NCBI RefSeq assembly: GCF_009857745.1 | Contig: NZ_WWEN01000010.1 | Span: 62,001 to 126,000 of the forward strand | Direction: 5' to 3' | DNA: 64,000 nucleotides | Source of the DNA: Thalassovita mangrovi | GTDB taxonomy: Bacteria; Pseudomonadota; Alphaproteobacteria; Rhodobacterales; Rhodobacteraceae | Shown: in pieces, positions 59,650-64,000 of the stretch | How positions within the stretch are numbered: the first letter of the stretch is position 1 | Layout: each line of letters begins with the position of its first letter | Made by a program: the position numbers and the translations under genes | Notes under the pieces: model-generated | Told to the model about the DNA's origin: nothing | Seen by the model: only the letters and a program-made list of their open reading frames with translations | The model's database searches: none

Positions 59650-61065
59650 TCAGGGCAGCAGCTTCTGCACCAGCCGCACCACCCGTTTGACTGTCAGGTT
59701 ATCAAACAGTTTCGGAGAGAAATAGGCACCCGCAACGCGCTTGTTAAGTTCTGCTATGGTCGGATAGGGCGCGATCATGGCGGAAATCCCCGCCATTTTC
59801 ATATTGTTGGCGATGGCAAGCGACCAGGTGGCGATCAATTCGCCCGCCTGATGGCCTGCGATGGAGGCGCCGACGGGCCGCCCCTTGACCACCATCACCT
59901 TGATCAGGCCCTTGGTTTGCCGCGTGGCAATGGCACGGTCGTTATGGGCGTATTCGAACCGCGCGACGGTCAGCTTTTGCCCATATTTTTCCCGTGCCTG
60001 CGCCTCGGTCAGCCCAACCTGGGCGATTTCGGGATCGGTATAGGTGGCCCAGGGGATATGCGCAGTGCCGATCTTCGCGGGCAGGCCGAGCAGCGCCTGC
60101 TTGATGATCAGCCCGGCGTGATAGCCCGCCACATGGGTGAATTGCAGTCCACCAGCGACATCGCCGATGGCGTAAACCTTGCGGTTGGTCGTGCGCAGCC
60201 GGTCGTCGACCGTGATTCCCGCGCGTGTCGCTTCGATCCCCGCCTTGTCCAGATCCAGACTGTCGATATTCGGCTTGCGCCCGACCGCAATCAGCAGGTG
60301 CGATCCGGTGAACGCCCCCTTCGGCGTTTCCACAGTGATCTGCCCCGCCCCGCCGGTGATCCGTTCGGCAGGGGCCCCCTCGATAATCTCGATTCCCTCG
60401 GCCCGAAGGGCCTCCAAAGCGATGGCGGCGATTTCCGGGTCGTCCTTGGCCAAAGCCTTGGCCCCCTCGATCACCGTCACTTCGCAGCCCAGCCGCCGAT
60501 GCGCCTGCGCCATTTCCATCCCGATGGGGCCGCCGCCGATGATCAGCAGGTGATCGGGCTTTTCGCGCAGATCGAACAGGGTTTCGTTGGTCAGATAGGG
60601 CACCTGGTCGAGCCCCGGGATCGGCGGCACCAGCGGCGAAGACCCGGTGGCGATGACGATGCGCCGCGCGGTGATTTCCGTATCACCGGCCTGAACCGTG
60701 CGTGGCCCGGTAAAACGGCCGAATTCGCGGATCACCCGCACGCCCAAGCCCTCGAATCGTTCCTGGCTGTCGACCGGCGCGATCTGGTCGATCACCGCCA
60801 TGACGTGATCCTTGGCCGCCGCATAATCCACCTCGGGCGCGACCGGGGTGATCCCCATCGCCGCCCCTGCCCCCATCGCGTGGGCGGCGTGACCGGCGGC
60901 CAGCAGCGCCTTGGACGGCACGCAACCGTAATTCAGGCAATCGCCCCCCATCCTGTGGCCTTCCAGCAGGGTCACGTCGGCCCCCATCTGCACCGCGCCC
61001 GCCGCCACCGACAGCCCGCCGGACCCGGCCCCGATGACCAGAAGATCGGTCTTGATCCGTGCCAT
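59650..61065 (-). CDS. Pyridine-nucleotide flavoprotein disulfide reductase (mercuric/lipoamide-type)
   Basis: A 471-residue FAD oxidoreductase. GAGSGGLSVA (FAD Rossmann, about 10-19), the redox-active pair C-LNYG-C in GGDCLNYGCVPSKA (about 41-54), GGGPIGMEMAQAH (NAD(P) Rossmann), VYAIGDVAGG and the C-terminal dimerisation domain are visible. It lacks the C-terminal Cys pair of true mercuric reductase. The ATG at 61065 shares its first base with the TVP38 stop (TGATG). Enzymes of this kind next to TVP38 proteins are common; the disulfide substrate is unknown. Confidence 0.93.
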   Translation of the reverse strand: MARIKTDLLVIGAGSGGLSVAAGAVQMGADVTLLEGHRMGGDCLNYGCVPSKALLAAGHAAHAMGAGAAMGITPVAPEVDYAAAKDHVMAVIDQIAPVDSQERFEGLGVRVIREFGRFTGPRTVQAGDTEITARRIVIATGSSPLVPPIPGLDQVPYLTNETLFDLREKPDHLLIIGGGPIGMEMAQAHRRLGCEVTVIEGAKALAKDDPEIAAIALEALRAEGIEIIEGAPAERITGGAGQITVETPKGAFTGSHLLIAVGRKPNIDSLDLDKAGIEATRAGITVDDRLRTTNRKVYAIGDVAGGLQFTHVAGYHAGLIIKQALLGLPAKIGTAHIPWATYTDPEIAQVGLTEAQAREKYGQKLTVARFEYAHNDRAIATRQTKGLIKVMVVKGRPVGASIAGHQAGELIATWSLAIANNMKMAGISAMIAPYPTIAELNKRVAGAYFSPKLFDNLTVKRVVRLVQKLLP

Positions 61066-61799
61066 CAGATACCCTTCCGGCCGCGCAGGGCCTTCAGCGC
61101 CACCGGCAGCAGCGCCAGTGCGCAAAGCCCCAGCAGGGGCAGCAGGATGGCAGGCTCAAAAATCACGCTCAGATCGGGGTTTTCGCCCCTCTCGAACACC
61201 TCGCCCAGCCCGGCGCCGACCGAGGTGAAGACCAGACCGGCGGGAATGATGCCGAAGAAGGTGGAGATGACGAATCGCGACAACGGCACGCCGACCATCG
61301 CCGGGATCAGGTTGGCGACGAAGAACGGCACCGCCGGGACCAGCCGGATGAGAAACAGCATCGACCATTGGTTTTCGTCGATCCCATCCTTGATCCGCTT
61401 GATGGTGCCTTTGCCTTCTTCCATCCGGTCGGCCAGCCGGTCGCCCATCCCCCAGCGCGCGGCAAGGAAAATCGCCACCGCGCCGATGGTGGCGGCGGTG
61501 ACGTTGAACAGGACGCCGGGGAACGCGCCGAACAGGAACCCGCCGGTCAGCGTCGACACCGCCGATCCGGGCAGCGAAAAGGCCACGATCACGATATAGG
61601 CGGCCATAAAGACCAGCACGCTGAGCAGATAGTTCTGATCGCGGAAGGCCAGCAATTCCTGCCGGTTTTCCCGCAAGGCATCGAAGCTGAGGTAATCGCG
61701 CAGGAACACCACCCCCAGCACCGCCACCAGGGCGATCAGAATCATCGAGGCATAGTGAGCGGGATGGCGGCGGGAAGGTTTGTCGGGGCCTGTGGTCAT
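61065..61799 (-). CDS. TVP38/TMEM64-family membrane protein
   Basis: A 244-residue inner-membrane protein of the DedA-related SNARE-associated family. Six hydrophobic segments (about 15-34, 50-72, 76-98, 150-170, 175-195 and 205-230) with the family motif around FSLPGSAVSTLTGGFLFGAFPG (about 74-95) and the FVANLIPAMVGVPLSRFVIST region. These proteins have been linked to lipid scrambling or membrane homeostasis. It leads the operon with the flavoprotein and the kinase. Confidence 0.9.
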   Translation of the reverse strand: MTTGPDKPSRRHPAHYASMILIALVAVLGVVFLRDYLSFDALRENRQELLAFRDQNYLLSVLVFMAAYIVIVAFSLPGSAVSTLTGGFLFGAFPGVLFNVTAATIGAVAIFLAARWGMGDRLADRMEEGKGTIKRIKDGIDENQWSMLFLIRLVPAVPFFVANLIPAMVGVPLSRFVISTFFGIIPAGLVFTSVGAGLGEVFERGENPDLSVIFEPAILLPLLGLCALALLPVALKALRGRKGI

Positions 61800-61991
61800 C
61801 GTCGGGGCGCTTTTTGTTATGTCACCGCAAAGATGCGCGTTTCAAAGCCGATTGGACAGGGGTTTCACATCGGCTTGATCCGGTATAGGCGAAAACGTGA
61901 GTTTTTCGCGCCTATCCGGGCTTTTGTAACATTTGCCCGCCGCCCCGGCGGTTTTGCCCCGATTTTTTGTTGCAAAAGCGCGATCAGGCAT

Positions 61992-62020
61992 TTGACTTGT
62001 CGGAAACTCCCCCCTATAGG
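61992..62020 (+). promoter_or_regulatory. Sigma-70-type promoter of rpmH
   Basis: -35 TTGACT (61992-61997), 17-bp spacer and -10 TATAGG (62015-62020), 66 bp before the rpmH start. The remaining part of the 286-bp gap between divergent genes shows nothing further; no DnaA boxes were seen. Confidence 0.75.
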
Positions 62021-62086
62021 ACGGGCTTCGGATACCACGGGCCGGCGAATCCGCTTGTCAGGCCCCCTTGAATTGGAGACGGAGCG

Positions 62087-62221
62087 ATGAAACGCACCTA
62101 CCAGCCCTCGAACCTGGTTCGCAAGCGCCGCCACGGTTTCCGTGCGCGCATGGCCACCAAAGCAGGCCGCAAAATCCTGAACGCGCGTCGCGCGCGTGGC
62201 CGTAAGTCGCTGAGCGCGTAA
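62087..62221 (+). CDS. rpmH: 50S ribosomal protein L34
   Basis: A 44-residue, very basic protein of the large ribosomal subunit: [20 protein letters not shown], the [11 protein letters not shown] and [12 protein letters not shown] segments match L34 exactly in length and order. GGAGACGGAG lies before the ATG. It precedes rnpA and yidD as in most bacteria, with a good promoter at 61992. Confidence 0.98.
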
Positions 62222-62243
62222 GCCTCAGCCACTTTTCGGACAG

Positions 62244-62663
62244 ATGACACCGCCGGAGGCCCCTGTGAATGGCGATACCGCCGCCACGGGGATCAGCCCC
62301 CCGGCGGTTTCTGTTTGCCTGTCCGTCATTCGAAAACGCCCTGATTTCCTGCGCGCCGCCCGCGCCCGCCGGCAAGGCACTGCCGGCATGATGGTGCAGG
62401 CGCGCAAACGCGCGGCGGAAGAACCGGCGACGGGCATCCGCGTCGGCTTCACCTGTTCCAAGAAGGTCGGCAATGCCGTGGCCCGCAACCGGGCCAAGCG
62501 GCGGCTGCGCGAAGTGGCGCGGCAGGTGCTGCCCGAACATGGCCGCGACGGTTGGGATTACGTGCTGATCGGCAAGGCCGAGGTCACGGCGTCGCGCCCC
62601 TTTGACCAGCTCAAAAGCGATCTTATCTATGCGCTGAAGAAGCTGCATCAGGATCGCACATGA
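62244..62663 (+). CDS. rnpA: Ribonuclease P protein component
   Basis: The small protein that supports RNase P RNA in maturing tRNA 5' ends. The 139 residues contain the RNR motif [18 protein letters not shown] (about 73-90) and [12 protein letters not shown]. The N-terminal about 25 residues are longer than in E. coli. It follows rpmH by 22 bp and overlaps yidD by 4 bp. Confidence 0.95.
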   Translation: MTPPEAPVNGDTAATGISPPAVSVCLSVIRKRPDFLRAARARRQGTAGMMVQARKRAAEEPATGIRVGFTCSKKVGNAVARNRAKRRLREVARQVLPEHGRDGWDYVLIGKAEVTASRPFDQLKSDLIYALKKLHQDRT

Positions 62664-62923
62664 CCCCGCTGGCCCATATCGCCGCCCTGCCCGTCCGGGC
62701 CTACCGGCTGATCTTTTCACCCTGGGTCGGCCATAACTGCCGCTTCCAACCCACCTGCAGCGCCTATGCGCTGGAAGCGTTGGAAAAGCACGGCGCGATC
62801 AAGGGCAGCTTGCTGACGATCCGGCGCATCGGGCGCTGTCATCCGCTGGGCAGTGACGGGTATGACCCGGTGCCGGGCACCGATCCCGAATATGACGCGA
62901 AACACGGCAAGGACCGGGCCTGA
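62660..62923 (+). CDS. yidD: Membrane protein insertion efficiency factor YidD
   Basis: An 87-residue amphipathic inner-membrane-associated protein thought to help YidC. The diagnostic [20 protein letters not shown], with its cysteines, and [17 protein letters not shown] are present. The ATG overlaps the rnpA stop by 4 bp. In other bacteria yidC follows; here the next gene is on the opposite strand. Confidence 0.95.
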   Translation: MTPLAHIAALPVRAYRLIFSPWVGHNCRFQPTCSAYALEALEKHGAIKGSLLTIRRIGRCHPLGSDGYDPVPGTDPEYDAKHGKDRA

Positions 62924-62945
62924 ACAGGCCCCGGAAGGGCCGCGA

Positions 62946-63275
62946 TCAGGACACCAGCTTGTTCTTCAAGATCCACTTGCCGTTTCCCCAGTTTTCGAAC
63001 CGCGCATCCCCGACCGTTCCGATTGGTACGTTGTCCAGCCCGATTTCGGGGATGACCAGTATCCCGTAGGCGAACGCCCCCTGCAGGGTGCCGGAATCGG
63101 AAAACAGCCCGATTTCGTTCTTGCGCCAGGCCACCGTCCCCTTGGTCGCGCCCAGGAAATCAGGCGGGTAGCAGCGCCAATCCTCGATGCCGGGCTCGGC
63201 CCCGACCTTGATATGCAGCTTGGCCGTGCGCCCCTGCGCCTCCAAGTCGAACGAAAAGCTTGAAACCGATGCCAT
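62946..63275 (-). CDS. Small hypothetical protein
   Basis: A 109-residue soluble protein rich in beta strands: FSFDLEAQGRTAKLHIKVG, GATKGTVAWRKNEIGLFSD, and GDARFENWGNGKWILKNK at the C-terminus. The start at 63275 has GGGGGTGCGG before it; in-frame ATGs at 63293 and 63320 cannot be excluded. I do not know the family. Confidence 0.6.
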   Translation of the reverse strand: MASVSSFSFDLEAQGRTAKLHIKVGAEPGIEDWRCYPPDFLGATKGTVAWRKNEIGLFSDSGTLQGAFAYGILVIPEIGLDNVPIGTVGDARFENWGNGKWILKNKLVS

Positions 63276-63445
63276 TCCCGCACCCCCGTGCATTGCCGTC
63301 CAACCGTTGGGCGGCCCCATGCAGATACGTTAACCGGGATTTTGCGCGGCAAGGTTGAGCCAGATCAACCCGCAAACACCTCTGAAAGAATTCCCCGGCA
63401 AGCGGTTCAAATCCGGGAACCTGCCGACCTGCCCGGCCCTTGCGC

Positions 63446-63476
63446 AAAAAAGAAGGCCGGCATTTCTGCCGGCCTT
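63446..63476 (-). terminator. Terminator of the DUF2202 gene
   Basis: On the minus strand AAGGCCGGCA-GAAA-TGCCGGCCTT is a perfect 10-bp stem followed by CTTTTTT, 29 bp beyond the stop. Confidence 0.9.
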
Positions 63477-63505
63477 CGATTGTGCTTCTGTTCTGGTCTT
63501 CAGGC

Positions 63506-64000
63506 TCAGGCCAGCAGCAGGGCGTCCTGGAACGCCTCCAGGTGGTTGGCCGACCCCGCCAGCAGGTTTTCGTAGACCGAAGCAAGCGCCGTACCTTCGA
63601 CCGCCTCGGCAGCCTCGGCGATATCGACCATGTCCTTCTTCTCGATCGCCATGCCGACTTCGAGAGCCGCCCGGACCGATTCGCTGCCCTGGGCGATCAG
63701 GGTGTCGTACATGTCCTGCAGTTCCGCGTCGGCGAAGGTGCCCTCGCTTTCGTAGAGGAATTCGTCGACATCCAGGCCGATGCTTTCGGCCAGGTTGATC
63801 AGCGCGTTGAAGTGCTGATCCTCGGATGCCGCGATATTCGCGAAAATTTCCATCCCGTAGAGATCGTAGAAGACGTCATAGACATCCCCGGCCAGCTTTT
63901 CCTCTTCGATCATGAAGAACAATTCGCTGATCGCTTCGTCGCTATAGGTGGCCGAAACGCTCTGCTTTTCGCTCGCGCCGGTCCAGAACCCGGTTTCGCC
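63506..64000 (-). CDS. DUF2202 ferritin-like protein (5' end cut by window edge)
   Basis: At least 165 residues, running off the right end. The ferritin-like four-helix domain of DUF2202 is clear: FFMIEEEKLAGDVYDVFYDL, FANIAASEDQHFNAL (the E..H pair typical of di-iron ferritins), LYESEGTFADAELQDMYDTL, GMAIEKKDMVDI and LAGSANHLEAFQDAL. The visible N-terminal part (TGASEKQSVSATYSDEAI) is not ferritin-like and may be a linker from a larger protein. A strong terminator follows. Confidence 0.9.
   Translation of the reverse strand, partial: GETGFWTGASEKQSVSATYSDEAISELFFMIEEEKLAGDVYDVFYDLYGMEIFANIAASEDQHFNALINLAESIGLDVDEFLYESEGTFADAELQDMYDTLIAQGSESVRAALEVGMAIEKKDMVDIAEAAEAVEGTALASVYENLLAGSANHLEAFQDALLLA

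Noticed and set aside
61800-62086. An origin of replication near rpmH, as in some bacteria.
   Set aside because: No DnaA boxes, AT-rich element or dnaA gene are visible; the gap is explained by the rpmH promoter.
62925-62941. A GGCCC/GGGCC hairpin after yidD.
   Set aside because: The stem is only 5 bp with no U-tract.

Overview
The window reads as chromosomal DNA of a GC-rich alphaproteobacterium, most likely a member of the Rhodobacterales (Roseobacter/Paracoccaceae group). The grounds are divergent hemC and hemE, a pyrB...pyrC-plsY operon, a tiny aa3-type cytochrome oxidase subunit IV gene, an rpmH-rnpA-yidD cluster, a tripartite tricarboxylate (TTT) transporter, and dispersed intergenic elements with the core GGCGGGAGTATTT...CCAAGAAG. 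Genes are densely packed and many start and stop codons overlap (ATGA or TGATG). No prophage, insertion sequence, CRISPR array or integrase was seen.

Layout. 1-10.7 kb: a partial soxR facing a VOC gene across a MerR-type promoter, then greA, azlCD, the cox subunit IV gene, an acyl-CoA dehydrogenase/metallo-hydrolase operon, sua5 and yqgE. 10.7-18.2 kb: minus-strand genes for an RND efflux pump (permease plus adaptor) and a UDG/phosphoesterase/LysE/MoaB operon. 18.3-22.8 kb: pyrimidine operon pyrB, three membrane-protein genes (two of PH type), a possible 23-codon ORF, a dihydroorotase homologue without its catalytic residues, and plsY. 23-31 kb: YHS protein, gshA, rsmE/GNAT operon, ubiA, and an OmpA-family protein coupled to a coiled-coil membrane protein.

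31.3-48.4 kb is the main catabolic region. It holds a class III aminotransferase, an IclR regulator, a complete TTT transporter, an aldehyde dehydrogenase and a Tm-1-like protein. These are followed by the homoprotocatechuate (3,4-dihydroxyphenylacetate) meta-cleavage genes hpaR, hpaF, hpaE, hpaD, a second and unrelated dioxygenase, hpaG-like and hpaH, and then two flavoprotein genes. Together they suggest import of an organic acid or amine, conversion of an aryl-ethylamine-type compound to an arylacetate, and extradiol cleavage to central metabolites. The hydroxylase hpaBC and aldolase hpaI are not in the window.

48.4-64 kb: a MarR/membrane-protein pair with twin palindromic operators, heme genes hemC and hemE, a MerR/DUF2938 pair with a 19-bp-spacer promoter, a receiver protein and a five-PAS histidine kinase, tRNA-Arg(ACG), a TVP38/flavoprotein disulfide reductase/histidine kinase operon, rpmH-rnpA-yidD, and a partial DUF2202 ferritin-like gene at the right edge.

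Observations most worth following are the two non-homologous homoprotocatechuate dioxygenases in one operon, the apparently dead PyrC partner of PyrB with membrane PH proteins between them, the CHM isomerase lacking its N-terminal catalytic proline, and three divergent regulator/target pairs whose operators can be read directly.
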